From an uncultured Bacillota bacterium (GTDB lineage Bacteria > Bacillota > Clostridia > Christensenellales > UBA1242), in assembly GCA_946495675.1 (NCBI GenBank), contig CAMMDQ010000001.1:62001-126000 (forward strand): a stretch of 64,000 nt of DNA, given 5' to 3'. Position numbers and translations under genes: made by a program. Under the pieces are notes generated by a model that ran no database searches, was not told where the DNA came from, and saw only the letters and a list, made by a program, of their open reading frames with translations. Of this stretch, positions 50,280 to 59,143 are shown in pieces (the stretch's first letter is position 1; every line of letters starts with the position of its first letter).

Positions 50280-51128
50280 ATGAAAATTGCACAAAATTGG
50301 ATAGATTATCAAGTTATTTCATCAAATATGGGCGAAAAGCTTGAAAAATGGGGTAAATACACATTGATTCGTCCCGACCCGCAAGTGATTTGGAAGACAA
50401 AGCAGTCTCTTGAAAAGCTGGGCAAAGTTGATGGCATATACAGACGAAGCTCATCTGGTGGTGGGCAATGGCAATTTGTTAATCAGTTGCCGCCGCAGTG
50501 GAATATCTCTTGGCAGGGACTTAAATTTATTGTCAAGCCAATGGGGTTCAAACACACTGGACTTTTCCCTGAGCAGGCAGTTAATTGGCAGGAAATTGAC
50601 AGTCTTATAAGAAATGCAGGCAGAGAAATCAAAGTGTTAAACCTGTTTGCATATTCTGGCGGCGCAAGTGTGGTTGCTGCAAAAGCGGGTGCGATGGTTA
50701 CGCATATTGATGCAAGCAAAGGCATGGTCGAAATGGCAAAAGAAAATGCTCGGCTTAACAACATTTCATCCATCAGATTTTTGATTGATGATTGCACAAA
50801 ATTTATTGAACGAGAAATAAGGCGTGGCAACAGTTATGATGCGATCATAATGGATCCACCAAGCTATGGCAGGGGCACAAATGGGCAAACCTGGAAGCTT
50901 GAAGACAATCTTTTTGATTTTGTTATGCTTTGCAAAAAAGTGTTGTCTAAAAAGCCGCTTTTTGTGCTTATTTCTTCTTATACAACTGGGCTTCAGCCCA
51001 CCGTTTTGAAAAACATTTTGTCTCTTTGTTTTGGCGAAAATAATATTGACGCTGATGAAATTGGTCTTTCTTGTCAAGACGGACTTGTTTTGCCTTGTGG
51101 GGCAAGGGGGCTGAAAGTCTTTAAGTAA
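50280..51128 (+). CDS. Class I SAM-dependent (RlmI-like) methyltransferase
   Basis: VLNLFAYSGGASVVAAKAGAMVTHIDASKGMVEMAKEN; IIMDPPSYGRG. Confidence 0.88.
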   Translation: MKIAQNWIDYQVISSNMGEKLEKWGKYTLIRPDPQVIWKTKQSLEKLGKVDGIYRRSSSGGGQWQFVNQLPPQWNISWQGLKFIVKPMGFKHTGLFPEQAVNWQEIDSLIRNAGREIKVLNLFAYSGGASVVAAKAGAMVTHIDASKGMVEMAKENARLNNISSIRFLIDDCTKFIEREIRRGNSYDAIIMDPPSYGRGTNGQTWKLEDNLFDFVMLCKKVLSKKPLFVLISSYTTGLQPTVLKNILSLCFGENNIDADEIGLSCQDGLVLPCGARGLKVFK

Positions 51129-51155
51129 ATAAAAAATTTTGAAAAGGTGAGAGAT

Positions 51156-51860
51156 ATGGAAGCAAAAGACTTGCAAATACTTTATGAAGACAATCAAATT
51201 ATTGTGGCAATCAAACCGCAGAATGTGCCATCTCAAGAAGACAGCTCGGGCGATAAAGATATGCTGAGCATGATCAAAGAATATGTTAAAGAAAAATACA
51301 ACAAACCTGGCGAGGCTTTCATTGGTCTTGTGCATCGGCTTGACAGGCCAACTGGTGGCATTATGGTTTTTGCCAGAAATTCAAAGTCTGCAGCACGGCT
51401 TAGCGATCAGATAAGGCAAAATCAAATGCACAAAACCTATTATTGTGTTGCCGTTGGCACTTTGAAAGACAAAGAAGCAACCCTTGTCAATTATTTGAAA
51501 AAAGATGAGAAAGAAAACATTGTCAAAATTGTTCCAATAAGTGAAAGCGGAGCAAAAAAAGCCGAACTGAAATATAAAATTTTGCAGACTGAAGGAAATT
51601 TAAGTTTGTGCCAGGTCAATTTGATTAGTGGACGCTCACATCAAATACGTGTGCAGTTTGCGGGAATAAATTGTCCGCTTTTTGGCGATAAAAAATATGG
51701 AAAGTTTGCGGCGGGAACAACTGACAATCTCGGACTTTGGGCTGGCAGGCTTGAGTTTGTGCATCCAACAACAAAACAGAAAATGATTTTTGCTTGTCCG
51801 CCTGATACAAGCAAAATGCCATGGAAAAATTTTTATTTAGACAAATATTTTTTGAGGTGA
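51156..51860 (+). CDS. RluA-family pseudouridine synthase
   Basis: LVHRLDRPTGGIMVFARNSKSAARLSDQ; SGRSHQIRVQ. Confidence 0.93.
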   Translation: MEAKDLQILYEDNQIIVAIKPQNVPSQEDSSGDKDMLSMIKEYVKEKYNKPGEAFIGLVHRLDRPTGGIMVFARNSKSAARLSDQIRQNQMHKTYYCVAVGTLKDKEATLVNYLKKDEKENIVKIVPISESGAKKAELKYKILQTEGNLSLCQVNLISGRSHQIRVQFAGINCPLFGDKKYGKFAAGTTDNLGLWAGRLEFVHPTTKQKMIFACPPDTSKMPWKNFYLDKYFLR

Positions 51861-51863
51861 AAA

Positions 51864-53639
51864 ATGAAAAAAAGAAGCCAGATAGCAGAAAAATATAAAT
51901 GGGATAAATCCTGTCTTTGCAATAGCGAAAAAGAATTCGAAGAAAGACTGAGTGGCTTTGAAAAATATATTGCTTTATTTAAAAAATTTGAAGGAAAGCT
52001 GACAAGCAAAAAAGCGGTTTATGACTATCTAAAACTTAGTGAAGAATTTGAAAAAAGTTTTGATCCAACTTTTCTTTACATCAGCATGAAAAGAGATGAA
52101 CAGCTTGATAATGACATAAGCAATAGGCTTTATCAAAAGCTTATGAATTTTTACACAAAATTTTCCACAGAGACATCTCTTTTATCGACTCAGATTAAAA
52201 AGCTGCCTGATCAGCTTCTGGACGAAATCATCAGTGACAAAAAATTTAAGGATTATAAAAGAGATTTTGAATGGATCAAAAAAACAAAAGTCCACAATTT
52301 GACTGATGACCAAGAGCAACTGCTTTCAGGTATGGATTTTTTTGGCTACTCGTCAGTGATGAGAAATCTTAGCGATGTTGACATCAAATTTGGCAAAATC
52401 AGCGACAGTAAAGGCAAAAACTATTTACTTAACAGCTCAAACTATGGCACTTTTATGCGCTCAAAAGACAGGACTTTAAGAAAACAAAGTTTTACAGTGT
52501 TGAATGGAACTTTTGGCAAATATATCAATACTTTCGCAGGCAACTATATAAACAAAGTTAAGGCAGATTGCTATTTTGCAAAGGTCAGAAAATATACTTC
52601 GGCACTTGATGAAGCTCTTTTCAATGAAGAGGTTGATAAAAAAGTTTATCAAACATTAATTGAAAAAGTGCATGAAAATTTGTCCGTTTTGTTTAAGTTT
52701 TTTGAGTTTAAGAAAAAGGAACTTGGACTAAAAGATTTTTCAATTTATGACTGCTTAGCCGAGTTGCCAAGTCAAGCGAAGGAAAGATATACCTATGATC
52801 AGGCTATAGATCTTCTGAAAAGAGCACTGGCTCCTCTAGGGGAAGAATACATTGCTTTGCTTCAAAAAGCAAAGGAAGAACGTTGGATTGATGTTATGCC
52901 AAATGAGAACAAACGCTCTGGAGCTTATGAAAATGCAGTTTACGATGCTCATCCTTTTGTTCTTACAAACTTTGAAGGCGATTTAGAGTCAGTTTTCACA
53001 CTTGCGCACGAACTTGGGCATGCCATGCACTCATATTTTTCAAATTGCAGCCAGCCGCGGCCAACAGCTCAATACACAATATTTTTGGCAGAAATTGCTA
53101 GCACAACAAATGAAATGCTTTTGCTTAATTATTTGTTGCAAAACTGCTCAAAAAAACAAAAACTTTCACTTTATAATAAACTTTTTGATAATGTTAAATC
53201 AACCATTTTTCGTCAAACTATGTTTGCTGAATTTGAAGAGAAAATTCATGCGTTGCATGAAAGTGGCACTCCACTGACAAAAGACCTTTTATGTGATGTT
53301 TATTTCAAACTTAATAAACAATATTTTGGCAAAGTCAAACTGGTCAAAGAAGTTATGTATGAATGGGCAAGAATTCCGCACTTTTTCTCGGAATTTTATG
53401 TTTACAAATATGCAACAGGGCTTATTTGTGCAATAAATTTTGCAAATAGAATTTTAAGCGGCGAAAAAGATGCAGTTAAAGACTATTTTAAATTTTTAAG
53501 TGCAGGCTCAAGTGATGGTCCAATCAATATTTTGAAAAATTCAGGTTGTGACCTTGAAAGTGGAAAAGCATATCAGGTGTCATTTGATTATTTAAAAGCG
53601 ATTTTAAATGATTGGCAAAAAGAAATAAAAAAGCAATAA
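51864..53639 (+). CDS. pepF: Oligoendopeptidase F
   Basis: TLAHELGHAMHSYFS (HExxH); ATGLICAINFANRI. Confidence 0.95.
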   Translation: MKKRSQIAEKYKWDKSCLCNSEKEFEERLSGFEKYIALFKKFEGKLTSKKAVYDYLKLSEEFEKSFDPTFLYISMKRDEQLDNDISNRLYQKLMNFYTKFSTETSLLSTQIKKLPDQLLDEIISDKKFKDYKRDFEWIKKTKVHNLTDDQEQLLSGMDFFGYSSVMRNLSDVDIKFGKISDSKGKNYLLNSSNYGTFMRSKDRTLRKQSFTVLNGTFGKYINTFAGNYINKVKADCYFAKVRKYTSALDEALFNEEVDKKVYQTLIEKVHENLSVLFKFFEFKKKELGLKDFSIYDCLAELPSQAKERYTYDQAIDLLKRALAPLGEEYIALLQKAKEERWIDVMPNENKRSGAYENAVYDAHPFVLTNFEGDLESVFTLAHELGHAMHSYFSNCSQPRPTAQYTIFLAEIASTTNEMLLLNYLLQNCSKKQKLSLYNKLFDNVKSTIFRQTMFAEFEEKIHALHESGTPLTKDLLCDVYFKLNKQYFGKVKLVKEVMYEWARIPHFFSEFYVYKYATGLICAINFANRILSGEKDAVKDYFKFLSAGSSDGPINILKNSGCDLESGKAYQVSFDYLKAILNDWQKEIKKQ

Positions 53640-53758
53640 ATTTTGTTTTTTTTTGTTTGTCTTTTACACAAACGGCAAATTGTTTGTGAAAATTGTAAAA
53701 ATTTGTTAGAATATGGAAAACATATATTTATCCGCTCGTTTTTGATAAGGAGATTGGA

Positions 53759-55633
53759 ATGAAAGTTAAAGAGGTTTATATCATACTCATTTCTGCGGTT
53801 TTGCTGTTGAGTGCAATCCTGCTTTTTTTGCCGCCATCAACGACAAATCAGCAAATTCAAAGCGCAATCGCAGTTGACGGACCAACTGATACAACACATT
53901 ACTGGACGGATGAGGCTGTGTGGACGGCAGCAGACAAGGATATTAACAGTTATGCCCTTTCAGGCAGCGGGACGGAGATTGACCCCTATCTTATTCAGTC
54001 AGAATGGGATTTGGCTTATTTGTCTTGGACAATATATTCAGACAATCCAATTGACAGCCAGGTCTCAGGTACAGGCAACACAAACTATTTTTATAGTGGT
54101 TTATATTTTACACAAACAGTAGATCTTGATCTTTCAGCATATTATTGGCAGCCGATCGGCACCTATTATATAAATGCAGTTATAAGATATTTTTCAGGAA
54201 ACTATGACGGAGATGATCATACTATAAAAGGTGTTTTTACCCCTGAGGACAATGGTAGTGGGTTTATCAGTTATCAAGGTCTGTTTGGCTATGTAAGCGG
54301 CCAAGAAACAACACAAAGGGCAACCCTTTCAAATCTTGGAGTGATTGACAGCTATGTGCAAGGGACTAGCCATGTTGGAGGTGTTGTGGCATATGCAGAT
54401 TCCAATTCAAACATAACAAATTGTTTTAATGCCGGTCAGGTGAGTGGACAGGGATCTGCTGGCGGCGTTGTAGGTCGCATGGGACAGAATTCAAGTATTA
54501 TTAATTGTTCTAACTCTGGCTTAATTGAAGGTATTGGAGGCAATGCAGGCGGGGTTGTAGGGTATGCGTATTCCAATTCAAACATAACAAATTGTTCTAA
54601 CACGGGCTTAATTGAAGGCATTGGAAGAGGTGTAGGCGGGGTTGTAGGGTATGCGTATTCCAATTCAAGCATAACAAATTGTTCTAACACGGGCTCTGTC
54701 AGTGGTGATGATTATGTTGCCGGCCTTGTGGGTTATTGTGGCTCAAATTCTAGTATAACTGGTAGTTTTAATTCTGGCACAGTTACAGGCTCATCTCAGA
54801 CTGGAGGTGTTGTGGGATATGGGACTTCAAGTTTGACAATAACAGATTGCTACAACACAGGAGCGATTGATTGCGCAAATAATTCAAGCGGGGGTATAGT
54901 TGGACAATTTTCTGCAAGCTCAGTCATAAATTGCTACAACACCGGGTCGGTGGAAGGCTCTAACAGTGTTGGTGGTATTTTGGGAAGCGGGAGTGTAAAT
55001 TCAACTATAACAAATAGTTATAATACTGGTTGGATAATTGGAGAAATTGCAGTCGGGGGAATTGGCGGTTCTAACTCTTCAGTTTCAATCACAAATTGCT
55101 ATAACACGGGCTCGATTGAAGGCAGCGTCAGCGATACCGGTGGTATTGCAGGCTATTGCGATTCAGATTCAGCCATCACAGATTGTTATAACATAGGTTC
55201 GGTGAGTGGTGAGATGTATGTTGGTGGCATTGTGGGAGGCTGTTTTGCAGGCGCAGTCAGCAACAGTGGATTTGAAGGCGATATTGAAGGAACCGAATAT
55301 GTTGGCGCTATTTGTGGGGAAGTAGCAGAAAACAGTTCTGCTACTGATTGCTATGCTGTCGCAAACAGTTCTAGCTCTATTTCGCTTATTGGCACTAATT
55401 CTGGAGCGATTGAAAATATTGTGGGAATTGTGTCGGCTGGTGGAGTTGAAAACAAGATGTATTTTGGTGATAACTTTACTGAATTTGCTTGGTTTAATTT
55501 TGACGGAAGCCCAATTCCACAAAATCTGACCTGGTCGGGACAGTTTCAAGAACCTCCTATAGAATATGCAGGCAGCAGCGATTGGATTTTAGAAAAAATG
55601 GTAGATGATGGTTGGCAGATGATTGCTTTTTAA
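53759..55633 (+). CDS. Exported GLUG-motif repeat protein
   Basis: N-terminal signal/TM; repeated GGVVGYAYSNSNITNCSNTGLIEG units. Confidence 0.88.
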   Translation: MKVKEVYIILISAVLLLSAILLFLPPSTTNQQIQSAIAVDGPTDTTHYWTDEAVWTAADKDINSYALSGSGTEIDPYLIQSEWDLAYLSWTIYSDNPIDSQVSGTGNTNYFYSGLYFTQTVDLDLSAYYWQPIGTYYINAVIRYFSGNYDGDDHTIKGVFTPEDNGSGFISYQGLFGYVSGQETTQRATLSNLGVIDSYVQGTSHVGGVVAYADSNSNITNCFNAGQVSGQGSAGGVVGRMGQNSSIINCSNSGLIEGIGGNAGGVVGYAYSNSNITNCSNTGLIEGIGRGVGGVVGYAYSNSSITNCSNTGSVSGDDYVAGLVGYCGSNSSITGSFNSGTVTGSSQTGGVVGYGTSSLTITDCYNTGAIDCANNSSGGIVGQFSASSVINCYNTGSVEGSNSVGGILGSGSVNSTITNSYNTGWIIGEIAVGGIGGSNSSVSITNCYNTGSIEGSVSDTGGIAGYCDSDSAITDCYNIGSVSGEMYVGGIVGGCFAGAVSNSGFEGDIEGTEYVGAICGEVAENSSATDCYAVANSSSSISLIGTNSGAIENIVGIVSAGGVENKMYFGDNFTEFAWFNFDGSPIPQNLTWSGQFQEPPIEYAGSSDWILEKMVDDGWQMIAF

Positions 55634-55662
55634 CAAAATAACGCAAAAAATTGCGTTATTTT
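55632..55662. terminator. Convergent terminator
   Basis: AAATAACGCAA-AAAA-TTGCGTTATTTTTATT. Confidence 0.75.
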
Positions 55663-55692
55663 TATTTGAGGCTCTGCGAAATTATCTTTCAG

Positions 55693-55905
55693 CTAGCATC
55701 GATTGCACAAATTACAGCCCCATAGAAGTCCTGTTAAAAAATACACCGTGTTTATGGTGCAGCAGTTGTCATGGCAGCTATGACCAGGGCAGCATTGCGT
55801 TGGACAAGCAAAAGAGGGTGATGGAAATAGGCAGCCATTAAATGATGGACAATGGCATGAGTGCAGATCGACAAAAGAGCCTTGTCTGTAGTAATTTGAT
55901 GACAT
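55693..55905 (-). CDS. Small Cys-rich protein (12 Cys in 70 aa)
   Basis: MSSNYYRQGSFVDLHSCHCPSFNGC...; GGAG SD spaced correctly from ATG. Confidence 0.65.
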   Translation of the reverse strand: MSSNYYRQGSFVDLHSCHCPSFNGCLFPSPSFACPTQCCPGHSCHDNCCTINTVYFLTGLLWGCNLCNRC

Positions 55906-55956
55906 AATTTCTCCTTTTGGTTATCAATTTTTATTTGAGAAAATAAAGATATTCTT

Positions 55957-56946
55957 ATGGTTGGGAAAGCTGGCACTCTGCTCACAATAGTTGGCACAAT
56001 CATTGGCTCGGGATTTTTAAGCGGCAAAGAGCTTGTGGTATTTTTTTCTCGATTTGGCTGGTGGTCTTATCTTGGAATTTTTTGTCTGCTGTTTTTCTTT
56101 TATTTCGTTTTTAAATTTTTGTTAGGTCTTAAAAGAGATGTTGTTGAAAAAATTTCATCATCTAAATTGTTTTTGATTTTCAATTCTTCGGTTTGTGTGA
56201 TATTTTCTGCAGCGATGTTTGCTTCGTTGCAGGAAAGTCTTGATATAATTTTGCCAATCAAAATTTTTGTTTTTCTTGTTATTTTTTTCCTATGCAGCCT
56301 TATATTACAAAAAGGGCTCAAAGTTTTTGGACGAATAAACAATTTTCTCGTTCCAATAATGATATTGATTTTTGTAATTTTGCTAGGGCTTAATTTCAAA
56401 TTTGATTTTTCTTTTCCAAGCACCAATCTGCCTTTTCCTGCCATCTTTTACAGCCTCCTGTATTGCACCTTAAATGCTTCAAACAGCAGTGTTGTGATTG
56501 CGTCTTTAGGGCAAAAACTTTCAGAAAAAGAAAAAGCACGAGTTGCATTTTTTGCGGCATTTGTGCTCGTGCTTATCTTGTTTTTTGCAAATTCTGTATT
56601 ACTTGAAAATCAAGACAGTTTGAACGCTGTCATGCCGTTTTTATCAATTTTTCCTTCTTGGCAAAAGGTGGTGCTGAAATTCGTAATAATTTTGGGCAGT
56701 TTAACAACACTTTTTTCACTGGTTTACAATTTTCACATTTCACTGAGCAAAAAAAGTAAAATATCAGCCTATTTTTTCAGTATTGTTTTGCCTTTTGCAT
56801 TAAGTTTTATTGGCTTTGGCAACATTGTTGCTCTTTTAGAACCTGTTGCCAGTGTGCTATCTTTACTAGTGCTTGGATTTTTATTTAAAGAAAATCTTTC
56901 ATACAAAAATCAACACAAAGCTTTGACAAAACGCAAAAATCTTTAG
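55957..56946 (+). CDS. YkvI-like membrane protein
   Basis: TIVGTIIGSGFLSGKELVVFFSRFGWWSY; multi-TM. Confidence 0.82.
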   Translation: MVGKAGTLLTIVGTIIGSGFLSGKELVVFFSRFGWWSYLGIFCLLFFFYFVFKFLLGLKRDVVEKISSSKLFLIFNSSVCVIFSAAMFASLQESLDIILPIKIFVFLVIFFLCSLILQKGLKVFGRINNFLVPIMILIFVILLGLNFKFDFSFPSTNLPFPAIFYSLLYCTLNASNSSVVIASLGQKLSEKEKARVAFFAAFVLVLILFFANSVLLENQDSLNAVMPFLSIFPSWQKVVLKFVIILGSLTTLFSLVYNFHISLSKKSKISAYFFSIVLPFALSFIGFGNIVALLEPVASVLSLLVLGFLFKENLSYKNQHKALTKRKNL

Positions 56947-57764
56947 CCTTTTTTATATTTTTTCTCAAAAGGAATCACCAGCCCATACATTCCGCCAGCA
57001 AGGAGGCAGAGTATCACTATGCTTGCCATAACAATGTCTAGCTGCAGCACTTGTGAGCCATAATTGATAAGATAACCAAGACCGGCTCGGCTTGACAGGT
57101 ATTCGCCCATAATAGTTCCAACCCAGCTCATTCCAACATTGATTTTTAAAACTGAAATAAAATCTGGCAAGGCATTTGGAAGCACCAGTTTGAAAAGAAT
57201 TTGGAATTTGTTGGCATGCATCGATTTCATGAGCAGTATCTTATCATTATCACATGAAATGAATGCATTGAGCATTGAAATTATCGTTATTATAATGCAT
57301 ATAAGCACGCACATAACGATTGTTGCTCCTGGGCCAGAACCAACCCATAGAATAATCATTGGGCCAAGTGCAATTTTTGGCAAACTATTCAAAACTATAA
57401 GATAGGGTTCCATCACTTTTCTGAGCCTTTCACTCCACCACAAGATGATTGCCAGAAAAACTCCAATCAGTGTGGCAAGAACAAAACCGATTATTGTCTC
57501 GTAAAGTGAAGTCCAAATGTGAATAAACAAATTTCCAGAGCCGGCAAGAGATATTATTGTTTCAAATATTCTAGACGGGCTTGAAAAGAAAAATGGATCG
57601 ATTGCACCAGTGTCTGCAAGCAGTTGCCACAAACCCAAAAAAAGTGCAATTACAACTATACGCCAAAAGATGACTATGACTTTGTCTGTCTTTAATTTTT
57701 TCAAATATTTTGCATGTGCTTTTGAGTAATTTGTCTTGTTTTTCATCAGCTTAGATTTCTCCAA
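56943..57764 (-). CDS. ABC transporter permease (SsuC/TauC-like)
   Basis: BPD-type permease with WVGSGPGATIVM...; GEYLSSRAGLGYLI. Confidence 0.92.
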   Translation of the reverse strand: MEKSKLMKNKTNYSKAHAKYLKKLKTDKVIVIFWRIVVIALFLGLWQLLADTGAIDPFFFSSPSRIFETIISLAGSGNLFIHIWTSLYETIIGFVLATLIGVFLAIILWWSERLRKVMEPYLIVLNSLPKIALGPMIILWVGSGPGATIVMCVLICIIITIISMLNAFISCDNDKILLMKSMHANKFQILFKLVLPNALPDFISVLKINVGMSWVGTIMGEYLSSRAGLGYLINYGSQVLQLDIVMASIVILCLLAGGMYGLVIPFEKKYKKG

Positions 57765-58501
57765 ATCAATTCAAAATACTTGCCAAAGTTTTCTGCCTCA
57801 CGCTTCTTAAGCGGGGTGGAGCCTTCAAAATTCAGTTCAAGTTGTGTTTTGACTGTTGCAGGTCTTGGCGAAAGGATGATGATCTTATCTGACATGGACA
57901 GTGCTTCTGAAATATCATGCGTTACAAGTAACGCAGTTTTTTCTTCACTTTTTATTATTTGATAAACATCATCGCATACATTAAGCCTTGTTTGAAAGTC
58001 AAGAGCTGAAAAGGGCTCGTCGAGCAATAAGAGAGAGGGATTGAGCACCAGTGTTCTGATAAGTGCCACTCTTTGCCGCATACCCCCGCTAAGTTGGCGA
58101 GGCTTTTTGTTTTTAAAGTTGTAAAGGTCATACTTTTTGAGCAGTTCTTCGGCAAAGGCAAGGGCTTTTTCATCTTTATGTTTTTTTTGGATTTGAAGTC
58201 CCAAAATAATATTTTGCCATATTGTGCGCCACTCAAACAAATGGTCTCGTTGAAACATATATCCAATTCTATCGTCATTTTTTTCGATTTTTTTGCCCTC
58301 CAAAAGAATTTGTCCTGCCGAAGGCTCAAGCAATCCTGCGGTCAGTGAAAGCATGGTTGTTTTTCCGCAGCCGCTTGGTCCAACAAGTGAAGAAAAACTT
58401 TTTTGTTTGACAAAAAAATTGACATTGTTTAGGGCGTGAATTTCGCTTTCTTTAGTCTGATAAAAATAACTTAAATTTTCATATTGTAAAAACTTATCCA
58501 T
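57746..58501 (-). CDS. ABC transporter ATP-binding protein
   Basis: GPSGCGKTTMLSL, LSGGMRQRVALIRTL, LLLLDEPFSALD. Confidence 0.95.
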   Translation of the reverse strand: MDKFLQYENLSYFYQTKESEIHALNNVNFFVKQKSFSSLVGPSGCGKTTMLSLTAGLLEPSAGQILLEGKKIEKNDDRIGYMFQRDHLFEWRTIWQNIILGLQIQKKHKDEKALAFAEELLKKYDLYNFKNKKPRQLSGGMRQRVALIRTLVLNPSLLLLDEPFSALDFQTRLNVCDDVYQIIKSEEKTALLVTHDISEALSMSDKIIILSPRPATVKTQLELNFEGSTPLKKREAENFGKYFELIWRNLS

Positions 58502-58581
58502 TTGTAAAACCTCTACATTATCAGTTTAGAGATTTTTGAAAGTGTTGTTACAAAAAATTTGAAAAATTGTGGCAGTAAGGT

Positions 58582-58610
58582 TTGAAAGCTGAATTTTTCA
58601 AAACTATAAT
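58582..58610 (+). promoter_or_regulatory. Sigma-A promoter of the phage-like module
   Basis: TTGAAA-N17-TATAAT. Confidence 0.75.
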
Positions 58611-58638
58611 TGTCGCAGAGAAGTCGCAAGGAGAAAAG

Positions 58639-58923
58639 ATGAATGACGAAGATAAAATCAGGAAAGCACTTTTAAAAAAAGCTCTGGGCTATAGTGCTGA
58701 CGAGGTTGTTGAAGAATATGCGCTAGATGATGGAGAAGAAAAGCTCGTCAAGAAAAAAGTTACAAAAAAGCATTTCGGACCTGATGTGAGTGCCGTCAAG
58801 ATTCTGCTTGAAAGATATTATCAAACCTATCAAGAAAAAATCGCTCTTATGAGTGATGAAGAACTTGAGAAGGAAGAGAAGCGACTTTTAAAGATGTTAA
58901 AGGAGGCGGAAGATGAGAGTTAG
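58639..58923 (+). CDS. Small terminase-like/hypothetical phage protein
   Basis: ALLKKALGYSADEVVEEYALDDGEEKLVKKKVTKKHFGPDVSAVKILLERY, upstream of portal gene. Confidence 0.5.
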   Translation: MNDEDKIRKALLKKALGYSADEVVEEYALDDGEEKLVKKKVTKKHFGPDVSAVKILLERYYQTYQEKIALMSDEELEKEEKRLLKMLKEAEDES

Positions 58924-59143
58924 TCAGTGTGGACATTTGACAAAATGCGAATTTTCAGGATGTTCAAATTGGGCAAAATACAGTTTCGCAACGAAAGGAT
59001 TGTTAAAAAAGGATCTTTGTTTTTGCGAGAAATGTTTGAAAGAAATGTATGAGCTGCTTGGACAGATGCAAATTCCAAAGGGGATTGAAAGCCCTTTCAA
59101 GTATGGGAAAAAATTAAGGAAAAAAGGCGGAGATAAAATATGA
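58913..59143 (+). CDS. Hypothetical Cys-containing protein
   Basis: CGHLTKCEFSGCSNWAKYSFATKGLLKKDLCFCEKC; overlaps neighbours. Confidence 0.6.
   Translation: MRVSQCGHLTKCEFSGCSNWAKYSFATKGLLKKDLCFCEKCLKEMYELLGQMQIPKGIESPFKYGKKLRKKGGDKI

Noticed and set aside
54436-54690. Minus-strand Pro/Thr-rich repeat ORF
   Set aside because: Antisense of the GLUG repeats
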